Below are positions 26,826-36,392 of a DNA stretch of 60,896 bases, piece after piece. The notes beneath the pieces were generated by a model. The model had not been told where the DNA came from, ran no database searches, and worked only from the letters and a program-made list of their open reading frames with translations. Origin of the DNA: Streptomyces sp. RP5T (GTDB lineage Bacteria; Actinomycetota; Actinomycetes; Streptomycetales; Streptomycetaceae); the NCBI RefSeq assembly GCF_003933965.1, contig NZ_RSAJ01000001.1, positions 1 through 60,896 on the forward strand. The letters are read 5' to 3'. Made by a program: the position numbers and the translations under genes. Position 1 is the stretch's first letter. Each line of letters begins with the position of its first letter.

Positions 26826-26974
26826 GGGGACATAGTGCACGGGCCCGCACCGACGTCCCAGAGCGGACCCGGTCTCGTAGAGTGATCGAGGCCGATGGCG
26901 GAGAATTTCGAGTACACGCGCGGTGCAAGGTGCGGTACTGGATCCGGACGGGGAACTGAGGCGTCTACGTCGTT

Positions 26975-28132
26975 ATGGACCTGGAGAAGCAGCCCGCGCA
27001 GCAGACGCCCCCGCCCGAGGGATGTCTGGCCGTCGCGATTCGCATCCCCGTACGCATCGTCGTGCTCGTGCTGGTCGTGCCCGTGCGGATCGCCTGGGAC
27101 GCGCTCGTCGTGGTGGGGCGTTTCCTGCGGGACAGCCTGCTGCGGCCGTTGTGGCGGGCGCTGGTCGTCTGGCCCTGTACGGCCCTGTGGCGCTACGGGG
27201 TCGTGCCCCTCGCCAAGGCGGTCGGCCTGCTCGGCAAGGTTCTCCTCGTCATCCCGCTGGTGTGGCTGTACCGGTCGGTGCTGACGCCGGTCGGACACGG
27301 CATCGCGTGGATCGTGCGAGGGCTCGTGGCCGGTCTGGTGTGGGTGTACGCGCGCGTGCTCACCCCGGTCGGGCACGGGATCGTGTGGCTCCTCAGGGGC
27401 GTGGGCGCGGGCTTCGTCTGGCTCTGCACGATGATCGGGCACGGCCTCGCCTGGGTGGTGCGGGGCGTCGTGGCGGGGCTGACGTGGGTGTACGCGCGCA
27501 TGTTCACCCCGGTCGGGCACGCCGTCGTGTGGCTCCTCAAGGGGATCGGTGCCGTGCTCCTCTGGATCCTCACGCCGGTCGGGCGTGCGATCGTCTGGTG
27601 CGCCAGGGGGCTCGCCTGGCTGGCGGGTGTCGTCGTCACCGGCATCGGGGTCGCGCTGTACTGGATCGCCCGTGTCCTGCTGGTCCTGCCCGCCGTCGCC
27701 CTGTGGCGCTGGGTCCTCGCGCCCGTGGGACGGGTCCTCGCCGTCGTCGCCCGGGAGGTGTGGGGCGCGCTGGGGCATGCCTGGCGGATCGCCGGGTACA
27801 TCTCCCTCGCCGTCGGCCGGTTCCTCGGGACCCTCTTGCGGTGGATCTTCGTCGAGCCGGTGCGCTGGGTGTACCGCGAGGTCCTGACCCCCGTGGGACA
27901 CGTGGTCCGGGACGTGGTGCTCCGCCCCGTCGCCGAGGCCGCGCGGAGTGTGGGACGCATCACCCGGGACGCGCTCGCCTCCGCCCGGGAGTCCGTACGG
28001 CAGGCCCGGGCCGACGTCCGGCGCATCCTCTTCGGCGCACCCCGTGCGAGGGAAGCAGTGGCCCGGCGGGAACCGACGGGCGCCGACACACGTACTCTTG
28101 GTAGCAGTACGACCGCACTCACGAAGGACTGA
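26975..28132 (+). CDS. Membrane protein built of ~7 Pro-Val-Gly repeats
   Basis: A 385-residue protein of unknown function. After a Pro/Gln N-terminus and a hydrophobic start (AIRIPVRIVVLVLVVPVRIA), the middle is made of at least seven repeats of about 25 residues. Each has a core like LTPVGHGIxWxxRGxxAG followed by a Trp/Tyr-Val-Tyr-Ala turn. Each repeat is a short hydrophobic or re-entrant helix with Arg and His. The C-terminal 75 residues are basic and soluble. It ends six bases before a possible start of the TIGR03936 gene, so it is likely in its operon. The repeats suggest growth by internal duplication. Confidence 0.75.
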   Translation: MDLEKQPAQQTPPPEGCLAVAIRIPVRIVVLVLVVPVRIAWDALVVVGRFLRDSLLRPLWRALVVWPCTALWRYGVVPLAKAVGLLGKVLLVIPLVWLYRSVLTPVGHGIAWIVRGLVAGLVWVYARVLTPVGHGIVWLLRGVGAGFVWLCTMIGHGLAWVVRGVVAGLTWVYARMFTPVGHAVVWLLKGIGAVLLWILTPVGRAIVWCARGLAWLAGVVVTGIGVALYWIARVLLVLPAVALWRWVLAPVGRVLAVVAREVWGALGHAWRIAGYISLAVGRFLGTLLRWIFVEPVRWVYREVLTPVGHVVRDVVLRPVAEAARSVGRITRDALASARESVRQARADVRRILFGAPRAREAVARREPTGADTRTLGSSTTALTKD

Positions 28133-28180
28133 GCGACACTGGGCAAGCGACAGCCCGAAGGCCCGCCGCCCGCACCGGCG

Positions 28181-28945
28181 GTGCAGCGCATCCGACTGCG
28201 CTACACCAAGCGCGGCCGCCTCCGGTTCACCAGCCACCGTGACTTCCAGCGCGCCTTCGAGCGTGCGTTGCGCCGTGCCGAGGTGCCCATGGCGTACTCG
28301 GCGGGGTTCACACCGCACCCGAAGGTGTCGTACGCCAATGCCGCACCCACCGGCACGGGCAGTGAGGCGGAGTACCTGGAGATCGCGCTCACCGAGGCGC
28401 GCGACCCGGAGAAGCTCCGGCTCCTCCTCGACGAGTCGCTGCCCGCAGGGCTCGACATCGTCGACGCGGTCGAGGCCCGGACCTCGGGACTCGCCGACCG
28501 GCTCACCGCTTCCGTGTGGGAGCTCAGGCTGGACGGCGTCGACCCGGCGGAGGCCGGGCGCGCGGTCGCCGCGTTCAGCACCGCCGAGGCGGTCGAGGTC
28601 CAGCGCACCACCAAGAACGGCCTGAGGACCTTCGACGCCCGCCCCGCGGTCGTACAACTCGAAACGCACAGTGAACCCGCTGATAGGCCGACCGACCAGC
28701 CCTGTGCGATACTGCGGCTGGTTGTTCGGCACGTGACGCCTGCCGTACGACCCGACGACGTCCTGTCCGGTCTCCGCGCCGTGGCCGACCTGGCGCCGCC
28801 GGTCCCCGCAGCGGTGACCAGGCTGGCGCAGGGGCTGCTCGATGAAGAGACCGGCACGGTGACCGACCCGCTCGCGCCCGACCGCGAGGCAGTCGAGGCC
28901 CACTCAACGGCCGAACCGACTGCCGCCGCGAAGGCGCCGGCGTAA
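28181..28945 (+). CDS. Radical SAM-associated protein (TIGR03936 family)
   Basis: About 254 residues of the DUF2344/TIGR03936 family, the usual partner of the TIGR03960 radical SAM protein. The signature IRLRYTKRGRLRFTSHRDF is at the N-terminus, followed by MAYSAGFTPHPKVSYANA. Function is unproven. The first standard start is GTG 28181. However, the frame upstream is protein-like (GKRQPEGPPPAPA), and a CTG at 28139 has GAAGGA 10 bases before it, so the real start may be CTG, adding 14 residues. The partner now lies 12.6 kb upstream because of the intervening element and accessory genes. The RNase E/G gene follows. Confidence 0.88.
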   Translation: MQRIRLRYTKRGRLRFTSHRDFQRAFERALRRAEVPMAYSAGFTPHPKVSYANAAPTGTGSEAEYLEIALTEARDPEKLRLLLDESLPAGLDIVDAVEARTSGLADRLTASVWELRLDGVDPAEAGRAVAAFSTAEAVEVQRTTKNGLRTFDARPAVVQLETHSEPADRPTDQPCAILRLVVRHVTPAVRPDDVLSGLRAVADLAPPVPAAVTRLAQGLLDEETGTVTDPLAPDREAVEAHSTAEPTAAAKAPA

Positions 28946-29208
28946 GGAAGGTCCCGCGAAGGACGGGCGTCGTAGCGCAGCCCTCGTACTCGGGAGCCAC
29001 CTGGGTCGGGCAGCGCACCGACCACAAGACTTTCGCCAGGCCGTACCCAGCAAGGGCGTACGGAACCGGCGAGACAGGACACAGAGAGCTCCCGTGCGGC
29101 GCCCGCGCCCCGGACGGCGGCACCGCGCATCGCGCGAGCCGCGGACGTCACCGGCATCCTCGCCGGACCAGGCGCGGCGCCCGGGAGCCTGACGGGAGAC
29201 AAGCCCGC

Positions 29209-32200
29209 ATGCTCGAACCGACCGAACCCATCGAGGGTTCCGAACAGAACACTCCGAGCGACACCCTGCCGCCGCGTCGTCGGCGCCGTGCCGCGTCCAG
29301 GCCGGCGGGACCGCCGGTCGCCGCCGCCGCGGGCGGTGAGGAGGTCGTCGCTCCGGCCATACCGGCCGCGGAGGCGGAGGACCTCGTCACGGACGAGGAG
29401 GAGAAGCTCGACGAGAACGTCGCGGCCACCGGGAGCCCCGAGGCTCAGGAGCCGGCCGAGGCCGCCGCGCCCGCCGCGCGTCCGCGTCGGCGTGCGACCC
29501 GCCGGGCCTCCGCTCCTGCCGGGGCGCCCGCGGCTGCCGAGGCCGCCGAGACCGTGCTGCCCGTGGCCGCCGCCGAGGCGCCCGCCGAGACCGCGGCCGC
29601 CGACAGCGCGCCCGCCGTCGAGGCCGAGGAGCCGGCCCCGCCCGCCGCGCGTACCCGCCGCCGTGCCACCCGTCGGGTGTCCACGCCCGCCGCCACGCCC
29701 GCGGCCGACGAATCCGCCGAGAGCGAGGCCCCGGTGACCGCCGAGACGCCCGCCGCCGACGAGGCACCTGCCGACGAGGCCGCCGCGCCCGCTCCCCGTA
29801 CGCGCCGCCGGGCCTCGCGACGGGCCGCCGCGCCCGCCGGGGCTCCCGAGGCCGCCGAGGTCACCGAGACCGTCGAGCCGGTGGCCGCCGAAGCGCCCGC
29901 CGAGCCCGCCGAGGCCGAGGACGCGGCCCCGCGTCGTACCCGCCGCCGTGCCACGCGTCGCGTGTCCGCGCCCGCCGGTGCCGCCGAGGGCGAGGCCGTG
30001 GAGGCTGTGGACGCCGCGCCGTCCGAGCCCGCCGTCGAGGCCCCCGTACAGGAACCCGCCGCTGAGGCGCCCGTCGAGGAGGCCGCCCCGCGTCGTGCGC
30101 GTCGTCGGTCCGTCCGGCAGGCCGCCACCGGGTTCTCCGAGCCCGCGCGGCGCGGTGCCGCCGCCGGTGCCGACGACGAGGACGGCTCGCCGCGCCGGCC
30201 GGCGCGCCCCGCGGTCGCCGTGTTCCAGGCGCCCGTCTTCACCGAACCGCAGTTCCAGACCCCGCAGCGGGCCGCCGCCGAGGCCGCCGCGGAGGCGGAG
30301 GCCGGGCAGAGCGAGCCCGTCCGGTCCGTCGAGCCGGTCGAGGAGACCGCCGCCGAGGAGCAGACCGCCTCGCGGCGCCGCCGTCGGCGCCGGGGTGCCG
30401 GTGACGAGCCCGAGGCGCAGGAGACCGCCGCCGAGGCCGTCGTCGAGGTCGCCGAGGAAGAGGAGACGGATGAGTCGGCCGAGGACTCCGCCGACGGGGA
30501 CGACACCGAGGAGACCGGGTCGCGGCGCCGCCGTCGGCGCGGTGGCCGCCGCCGTCGCCGCGGTGAGTCCGCCGATGCCTCCGGTGACGAGGACGCGGAC
30601 GACTCCGACGAACCCGCCGAGGAGACCGGGCGGTCCGCGCAGGACGACGACGAGCACGACGACGAGGACGACGAGGACGCCCGCTCCGACGAGGCCGGTG
30701 GCTCCAGCTCCAGCAGCCGTCGCCGCCGTCGCCGCAGGCGCCGGGCCGGGGACTCCTCCGCCGACACCGAGCCCGGTGACGGCGACCCCGAGCGGACCGT
30801 CGTCAAGGTGCGCGAGCCGCGCCCGAAGGCGGAGCCGTCCGACGAGGTGCAGTCCATCAAGGGCTCGACCCGTCTGGAGGCCAAGAAGCAGCGCCGCCGC
30901 GAGGGCCGCGAGCAGGGCCGCCGCCGCGTCCCGATCATCACCGAGGCCGAGTTCCTGGCCCGCCGTGAGGCGGTCGAGCGCGTGATGGTCGTCCGGCAGA
31001 GCGGTGAGCGCACCCAGATCGGCGTCCTGGAGGACGGCGTGCTCGTCGAGCACTACGTCAACAAGGAGCAGGCCACCTCCTACGTCGGCAACGTCTACCT
31101 GGGCAAGGTCCAGAACGTCCTGCCGTCGATGGAGGCCGCCTTCATCGACATCGGCAAGGGCCGCAACGCCGTGCTGTACGCCGGTGAGGTGAACTTCGAG
31201 GCGCTCGGCATGGCCAACGGGCCGCGCCGCATCGAGTCCGCGCTCAAGTCCGGCCAGCCCGTGCTCGTCCAGGTCACCAAGGACCCGATCGGGCACAAGG
31301 GTGCGCGTCTGACCAGCCAGGTCTCCCTCCCGGGCCGCTACCTCGTGTACGTCCCCGAGGGCTCGATGACCGGCATCAGCCGCAAGCTGCCCGACACCGA
31401 GCGCGCGCGTCTGAAGACCATCCTCAAGAAGATCGTCCCCGAGGACGCGGGCGTCATCGTGCGCACCGCCGCCGAGGGCGCGAGCGAGGACGAACTGCGC
31501 CGTGACGTCGAGCGGCTGCAGGCGCAGTGGGAGGACATCCAGAAGAAGGCCAAGAGCGGCAACGCCCCGACGCTGCTCTACGGCGAGCCGGACATGACCG
31601 TCCGGGTCGTCCGCGACATCTTCAACGAGGACTTCTCCAAGGTCGTCGTCAGCGGTCAGGACGCCTGGGAGACCGTCCACGGATACGTCTCCCACGTGGC
31701 GCCCGACCTCGCCGAGCGGCTGTCCAAGTGGACCTCCGAGGTCGACGTCTTCGCCACCTACCGGATCGACGAGCAGCTCGCCAAGGCGCTGGACCGCAAG
31801 GTCTGGCTGCCCAGCGGCGGTTCGCTGGTGATCGACCGGACCGAGGCCATGGTCGTCGTCGACGTCAACACCGGCAAGTTCACCGGCCAGGGCGGCAACC
31901 TGGAGGAGACGGTCACCAGGAACAACCTGGAGGCGGCCGAGGAGATCGTGCGTCAGCTCAGGCTGCGCGACCTCGGCGGCATCATCGTGATCGACTTCAT
32001 CGACATGGTCCTGGAGTCCAACCGGGACCTGGTGCTCAGGCGCCTGCTGGAGTGCCTGGGCCGGGACCGGACCAAGCACCAGGTCGCCGAGGTCACCTCG
32101 CTGGGCCTGGTCCAGATGACCCGCAAGCGGGTCGGCCAGGGCCTGCTGGAGTCCTTCTCCGAGACCTGCGTGCACTGCAACGGCCGCGGTGTCATCGTGC

Positions 32201-33237
32201 ACATGGAGCAGCCGACCTCCGCCGGTGGCGGCGGCAAGCGCAAGAAGCGCGGGCGCGGCGGCGACGGGCACGAGCACACCCACGAGGCCGCGGCCGTCGT
32301 GGAGGCGCCGGAGGAGATCGAGGCCGAGACCGAGGCGGAGGTCGCCGCGGAGGTGGCCGAGCCGATCTCGCTCGCGCCGACCGAGTTCGCGCCGGACGAG
32401 GAGCTGTACAGCAGCGTCGCCGAGGCGGAGGCCGCGGCCACGCGCGGACGGGGTCGTCGCCGGACGAGCCGTCGGGCTTCGGCTCCGGCCGGTGCGCCGC
32501 GCGGCGGGTCGCGCAGGTCGGGCGGGACCGAGGAGCCGGCCGTCGAGGTGGGCCCGGTCTCCGAGAACGCCGAGGTGCCGACCGCTCAGGCGGTGCCTGC
32601 CGAGGTCGAGGCCGAGCGTCCCGTGCAGCCGGAGACGGCCGCCGAGGCGCAGGCCGTGCCGGTCGCGGCGGAGGACCCGGTGGTCGAGGCGGCTCCCGCC
32701 GAGGAGGCCGCACCGAAGGGCCGTACCCGTCGTCGGGCCACCCGCAAGGTGTCCGCGCCCGCCGGGTCGCCCGCCGGGGCGGAGGCCACCGTGGTGACGG
32801 TCGCCGAGGCCGCGCCGGTGGCCGAGGCACCGGCGGAGGAGGCACCGGCGGTGTCGCCCGAGCCCGAGCCCGAGGCGTCCGCCGAGAGCGCGGCCCCGGC
32901 CCGTCCGCGGCGCCGTGCCGTCCGCAAGGCCACCGCGCCCACCGCGTCCGAGGAGGCGGCCGTCGTGGTCGTGCCCTCGGCGGAGGCGCCGGCCGAGCCG
33001 GTCGCCGCGGAGGAGCCCGTGGAGGAAACGGTTCCGGCCAAGAAGACGGCCCGGAAGACGGCCAAGAAGGCCACGGCGAAGAAGGCCGCGACCAAGAAGG
33101 CCACCACCGCCAAGAAGACGGCCGCGAAGAAGACCGTCGCCAAGAAGACGACCGCCAAGAAGGCGGCGGCCAAGAAGACGGTGGCGGCCGAGCAGCAGTC
33201 GTCGCCGTCCGTCTCCGGCCAGGCCGACGAGTCCTGA
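29209..33237 (+). CDS. rne: Ribonuclease E/G with long repetitive flanks
   Basis: Endoribonuclease for mRNA decay and rRNA/tRNA processing, 1342 residues. The catalytic core is central (about 580-1010): S1-type segment SYVGNVYLGKVQNVLPSMEA, DNase I-like subdomain VVVDVNTGKFTGQGGNLEET and GGIIVIDFIDM with the Mg-binding Asp residues, and a Zn-link Cys pair in ETCVHCNGRG near residue 985. This central-core arrangement matches Streptomyces RNase ES. Before the core are ~580 residues of Ala/Glu/Pro-rich disorder with recurring RxRRRATRRxSAPAG modules. After it come more such modules and a Lys-rich tail (about 1278-1327, AKKTxAKK units), probably for RNA or protein scaffolding. GGGAG lies upstream of ATG 29209. 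The 263-bp leader after the preceding gene may allow autoregulation, as known for E. coli rne. Confidence 0.96.
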   Translation: MLEPTEPIEGSEQNTPSDTLPPRRRRRAASRPAGPPVAAAAGGEEVVAPAIPAAEAEDLVTDEEEKLDENVAATGSPEAQEPAEAAAPAARPRRRATRRASAPAGAPAAAEAAETVLPVAAAEAPAETAAADSAPAVEAEEPAPPAARTRRRATRRVSTPAATPAADESAESEAPVTAETPAADEAPADEAAAPAPRTRRRASRRAAAPAGAPEAAEVTETVEPVAAEAPAEPAEAEDAAPRRTRRRATRRVSAPAGAAEGEAVEAVDAAPSEPAVEAPVQEPAAEAPVEEAAPRRARRRSVRQAATGFSEPARRGAAAGADDEDGSPRRPARPAVAVFQAPVFTEPQFQTPQRAAAEAAAEAEAGQSEPVRSVEPVEETAAEEQTASRRRRRRRGAGDEPEAQETAAEAVVEVAEEEETDESAEDSADGDDTEETGSRRRRRRGGRRRRRGESADASGDEDADDSDEPAEETGRSAQDDDEHDDEDDEDARSDEAGGSSSSSRRRRRRRRRAGDSSADTEPGDGDPERTVVKVREPRPKAEPSDEVQSIKGSTRLEAKKQRRREGREQGRRRVPIITEAEFLARREAVERVMVVRQSGERTQIGVLEDGVLVEHYVNKEQATSYVGNVYLGKVQNVLPSMEAAFIDIGKGRNAVLYAGEVNFEALGMANGPRRIESALKSGQPVLVQVTKDPIGHKGARLTSQVSLPGRYLVYVPEGSMTGISRKLPDTERARLKTILKKIVPEDAGVIVRTAAEGASEDELRRDVERLQAQWEDIQKKAKSGNAPTLLYGEPDMTVRVVRDIFNEDFSKVVVSGQDAWETVHGYVSHVAPDLAERLSKWTSEVDVFATYRIDEQLAKALDRKVWLPSGGSLVIDRTEAMVVVDVNTGKFTGQGGNLEETVTRNNLEAAEEIVRQLRLRDLGGIIVIDFIDMVLESNRDLVLRRLLECLGRDRTKHQVAEVTSLGLVQMTRKRVGQGLLESFSETCVHCNGRGVIVHMEQPTSAGGGGKRKKRGRGGDGHEHTHEAAAVVEAPEEIEAETEAEVAAEVAEPISLAPTEFAPDEELYSSVAEAEAAATRGRGRRRTSRRASAPAGAPRGGSRRSGGTEEPAVEVGPVSENAEVPTAQAVPAEVEAERPVQPETAAEAQAVPVAAEDPVVEAAPAEEAAPKGRTRRRATRKVSAPAGSPAGAEATVVTVAEAAPVAEAPAEEAPAVSPEPEPEASAESAAPARPRRRAVRKATAPTASEEAAVVVVPSAEAPAEPVAAEEPVEETVPAKKTARKTAKKATAKKAATKKATTAKKTAAKKTVAKKTTAKKAAAKKTVAAEQQSSPSVSGQADES

Positions 33238-33274
33238 CGGGCGGTCACCGCACAGTTTCAGCCGTCTGAAGATC

Positions 33275-33308
33275 GAAATCCGCTCCCGGTTCGCCGGGGG
33301 CGGATTTC
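33275..33308 (+). terminator. Terminator after rne
   Basis: A stem of 12-13 bp (GAAATCCGCTCCC against GGGGGCGGATTTC) with a loop containing TTCG lies 38 bases past the rne stop. It separates rne from the rhamnose operon. Confidence 0.75.
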
Positions 33309-33448
33309 GTGATTCTGTGGGTATTGCGGCCAACGGAAAGTTGTCAACCGGTGATCGATCATGTGAATGGCCGGTGAATCCCCGGCCTGTGCACAGGGTT
33401 ATGATGTGAGCCGAGATTGACGCTTAATTTAGACAAATAGGGATTTTC

Positions 33449-34516
33449 GTGAAGGCTCTCGTGCTCTCCGGGGGAGCGGGCACCCGCCTCCGCCCGATCA
33501 CCCACACCTCCGCCAAGCAGTTGGTGCCGGTCGCCAACAAGCCCGTGCTGTTCTACGGCCTGGAGGCGATCGCCGAGGCCGGGATCAGCGAGGTCGGCAT
33601 CGTCGTCGGCGACACCGCGGAGGAGATCCGCGAGGCGGTGGGTGACGGCTCCCAGTTCGGGATCAAGGTCACCTACATTCCGCAGGAAGCCCCGCTGGGC
33701 CTCGCCCACGCCGTCCTGATCGCGCAGGACTTCCTCGGCGACGAGGACTTCGTCATGTACCTCGGCGACAACTTCATCGTCGGTGGCATCACCGGTCTGG
33801 TGGACGAGTTCCGCGCCGAGCGGCCCGACGCGCAGATCCTGCTGACCCGCGTCCCCAACCCCACCTCCTTCGGTGTCGCCGAACTCGACGGCGCCGGCCG
33901 GGTGGTGGGCCTGGAGGAGAAGCCGAAGCAGCCCAAGAGCGACCTGGCACTCGTCGGTGTCTACCTCTTCACCCCGGCCATCCACGAGGCCGTCCGCTCC
34001 ATCGAGCCCTCCTGGCGCGGCGAGCTGGAGATCACCCACGCGATCCAGTGGCTGATCGACCAGAAGCGTGACGTCCGCTCCACAACGATCTCCGGCTACT
34101 GGAAGGACACCGGCAACGTCACCGACATGCTGGAGGTCAACCGGTCGGTCCTGGAGACCGTCGAGCCGGTGAACGAGGGCACGGTCGACGAGTCCAGCGA
34201 GATCATCGGCCGGGTCCGCATCGAGGCGGGTGCCAGCGTCAGTGGCAGCCGGATCGTGGGGCCTGCCATCATCGGTGCCGGCACGGTGGTCAACGACGCG
34301 TACATCGGTCCGTTCACGTCCGTCTCCGAGGACTGCCGGATCGAGGACAGCGAAATCGAGTACTCCATCGTGCTGCGCGGCTCCTCCGTGACCGGCGTGC
34401 GCCGCGTGGAGGCCTCGCTCATCGGACGTGACGTAGAGGTCACGCCCGCGCCCCGCAACCCCAAGGCACACCGGCTCGTGCTCGGTGATCACAGCAAGGT
34501 GCAGATCTCTTCATGA
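33449..34516 (+). CDS. rfbA: Glucose-1-phosphate thymidylyltransferase (long form)
   Basis: First enzyme of dTDP-sugar synthesis, making dTDP-glucose from glucose 1-phosphate and dTTP. The 355 residues carry the nucleotidyltransferase signature LSGGAGTRLRPITHTSAKQL at the N-terminus, the sugar-binding segment VMYLGDNFIV and a C-terminal left-handed beta-helix (about 240-350). The length matches the long RmlA variant common in actinobacteria and archaea. The start is GTG 33449. The leader has an unusually A/T-rich stretch (33420-33445). The stop overlaps rfbB by four bases. Confidence 0.95.
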   Translation: MKALVLSGGAGTRLRPITHTSAKQLVPVANKPVLFYGLEAIAEAGISEVGIVVGDTAEEIREAVGDGSQFGIKVTYIPQEAPLGLAHAVLIAQDFLGDEDFVMYLGDNFIVGGITGLVDEFRAERPDAQILLTRVPNPTSFGVAELDGAGRVVGLEEKPKQPKSDLALVGVYLFTPAIHEAVRSIEPSWRGELEITHAIQWLIDQKRDVRSTTISGYWKDTGNVTDMLEVNRSVLETVEPVNEGTVDESSEIIGRVRIEAGASVSGSRIVGPAIIGAGTVVNDAYIGPFTSVSEDCRIEDSEIEYSIVLRGSSVTGVRRVEASLIGRDVEVTPAPRNPKAHRLVLGDHSKVQISS

Positions 34517-35499
34517 CCACTCGGATTCTGGTGACCGGCGGTGCCGGCTTCATCGGCTCGCACTACGTCCGTACCGTGCTCGGCCCCGAGGGCCCCGGTG
34601 ACGTCTCGGTCACCGTCCTCGACAAGCTGACCTACGCGGGCAACCCGGCCAACCTCGACGAGGTGCGCGAGCACCCCGGATTCGCCTTCGTGCAGGGCGA
34701 CATCTGCGACCCCGAGCTGGTCGGCAAGCTGATGGCCGAGCACGACCAGGTGGTGCACTTCGCCGCCGAGTCGCACGTCGACCGTTCCATCGACGGCGGC
34801 GCCGAGTTCGTGCGCACCAACGTGGTCGGCACCCACACGCTCATCGACGCGGCCCACCGCGCGGGCATCAAGACCTTCGTGCACATCTCCACCGACGAGG
34901 TCTACGGCTCGATCGACGAGGGCTCCTGGCCCGAGACGCACCCGCTGGAGCCCAACTCGCCGTATTCCTCGGCGAAGGCGTCCAGCGACCTCATCGCGCT
35001 GTCGTACCACCGCACCCACGGCCTGGACGTGCGCGTGACCCGCTGCTCCAACAACTACGGGCACCACCACTTCCCCGAGAAGGTCATCCCGCTCTTCGTG
35101 ACCAACCTCCTCGACGGCAAGAAGGTCCCGCTGTACGGCGACGGCGGCAACGTCCGCGACTGGCTGCACATCGACGACCACGTCCAGGGCATCGAGCTGG
35201 TGCGCACCAAGGGCCGCGCCGGCGAGGTCTACAACATCGGCGGCGGCACCGAGCTCTCCAACAAGGAGCTCACCGGGCTGCTGCTGAAGGCGTGCGGCGC
35301 CGACTGGGAGACCAGCGTCGAGTACGTCGAGGACCGCAAGGGCCACGACCGCCGCTACTCCGTCGACTGCACGAAGATCCGCGAGGAGCTCGGCTACGAG
35401 CCCCGCAAGAGCTTCGAGCAGGGCCTCGCCGAGACCGTGCAGTGGTACCGCGACAACCGCGCCTGGTGGGAGCCGCTGAAGGAGCGTGCCGCGCTGTGA
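34513..35499 (+). CDS. rfbB: dTDP-glucose 4,6-dehydratase
   Basis: Extended SDR enzyme converting dTDP-glucose to dTDP-4-keto-6-deoxyglucose. The 328 residues have the NAD-binding motif TGGAGFIGSHY at residues 8-18, the catalytic STDEVYG segment near 126-132 and the YxxxK motif in YSSAKASSD near residue 151. The ATG overlaps the rfbA stop (ATGA) and its end overlaps rfbD, so the operon is translationally coupled. Confidence 0.96.
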   Translation: MTTRILVTGGAGFIGSHYVRTVLGPEGPGDVSVTVLDKLTYAGNPANLDEVREHPGFAFVQGDICDPELVGKLMAEHDQVVHFAAESHVDRSIDGGAEFVRTNVVGTHTLIDAAHRAGIKTFVHISTDEVYGSIDEGSWPETHPLEPNSPYSSAKASSDLIALSYHRTHGLDVRVTRCSNNYGHHHFPEKVIPLFVTNLLDGKKVPLYGDGGNVRDWLHIDDHVQGIELVRTKGRAGEVYNIGGGTELSNKELTGLLLKACGADWETSVEYVEDRKGHDRRYSVDCTKIREELGYEPRKSFEQGLAETVQWYRDNRAWWEPLKERAAL

Positions 35500-36392
35500 C
35501 CGGCAACCGCACCTGGCTGGTCACGGGCGCGGGCGGCATGCTGGGCCAGGACGTCCTGGCCCGGCTGGACCGGGCGGGGGAGCGGTACGTCGCGCTCGAC
35601 CGCAAGGCGCTGGACCTCACCGACGCCGACGCGGTGGACGCGGCCCTCGACGAGCACCGGCCCGCCGTGGTCGTCAACTGCGCTGCCTGGACGGCCGTCG
35701 ACGACGCCGAGGCCCGTGAGGACGAGGCGCTCGCCATCAACGGCGACGGCCCGCGCCACCTCGCCGACGCCTGCGCCCGCACCGGCGCCGTCCTGCTGCA
35801 CGTCTCCACGGACTACGTGTTCGCCGGGGACGCCACCGAGCCGTACGCCGAGGACGCGCCCACCGCGCCCCGCAGCGCCTACGGGCGCACCAAGCTGGCC
35901 GGCGAGAAGGCGGTCCTCGGGTACGAGCGCGGTTACGTCGTGCGCACCGCCTGGCTCTACGGCACCGGCGGCCCCAACTTCGTCAAGACGATGATCAAGC
36001 TGGAGGGCGTCAAGGACACCCTCGACGTCGTCGACGACCAGCGCGGCCAGCCCACCTCCAGCGCCGACCTCGCGGGCCTGCTGGTCGAGCTGGGCCTGGG
36101 CGCCCTGGCCGGCACCGCCCCGGCCGGCGCCTACCACGGCACCAACTCCGGCGAGACCACCTGGCACGGCTTCACCCAGGAGATCTTCCGCCTGCTGGGC
36201 GCCGACCCGGAGCGGGTCCGCCCCACCACCAGCGACGCGTTCGTACGCCCCGCTCCCCGTCCCGCCTACAGCGTCCTCGGTCACGGCCGGTTCGCCGAGG
36301 CCGGCATCGAGCCGCTGCGCGACTGGCGCACGGCTCTCACCGAGGCCTTCCCGGAGATCCACCGGGTCCATCTGAAGGAGAACACGGCGTGA
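35496..36392 (+). CDS. rfbD: dTDP-4-dehydrorhamnose reductase
   Basis: Last step of dTDP-L-rhamnose synthesis. The 298-residue SDR has TGAGGMLGQDVLARLD at the N-terminus, STDYVFAGD near residue 108 and a catalytic YGRTK near residue 129. The start GTG (35496) overlaps the rfbB stop TGA, and its own stop overlaps the next gene in the same way. It is a plain RmlD with no fused epimerase; rfbC is separate, two genes on. Confidence 0.95.
   Translation: MTGNRTWLVTGAGGMLGQDVLARLDRAGERYVALDRKALDLTDADAVDAALDEHRPAVVVNCAAWTAVDDAEAREDEALAINGDGPRHLADACARTGAVLLHVSTDYVFAGDATEPYAEDAPTAPRSAYGRTKLAGEKAVLGYERGYVVRTAWLYGTGGPNFVKTMIKLEGVKDTLDVVDDQRGQPTSSADLAGLLVELGLGALAGTAPAGAYHGTNSGETTWHGFTQEIFRLLGADPERVRPTTSDAFVRPAPRPAYSVLGHGRFAEAGIEPLRDWRTALTEAFPEIHRVHLKENTA

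Noticed and set aside
28201..33333. A 1710-codon minus-strand open frame opposite rne
   Set aside because: Produced by the GC-rich repeats of rne read in antisense; Gly/Leu/Arg monotony and no family signature.
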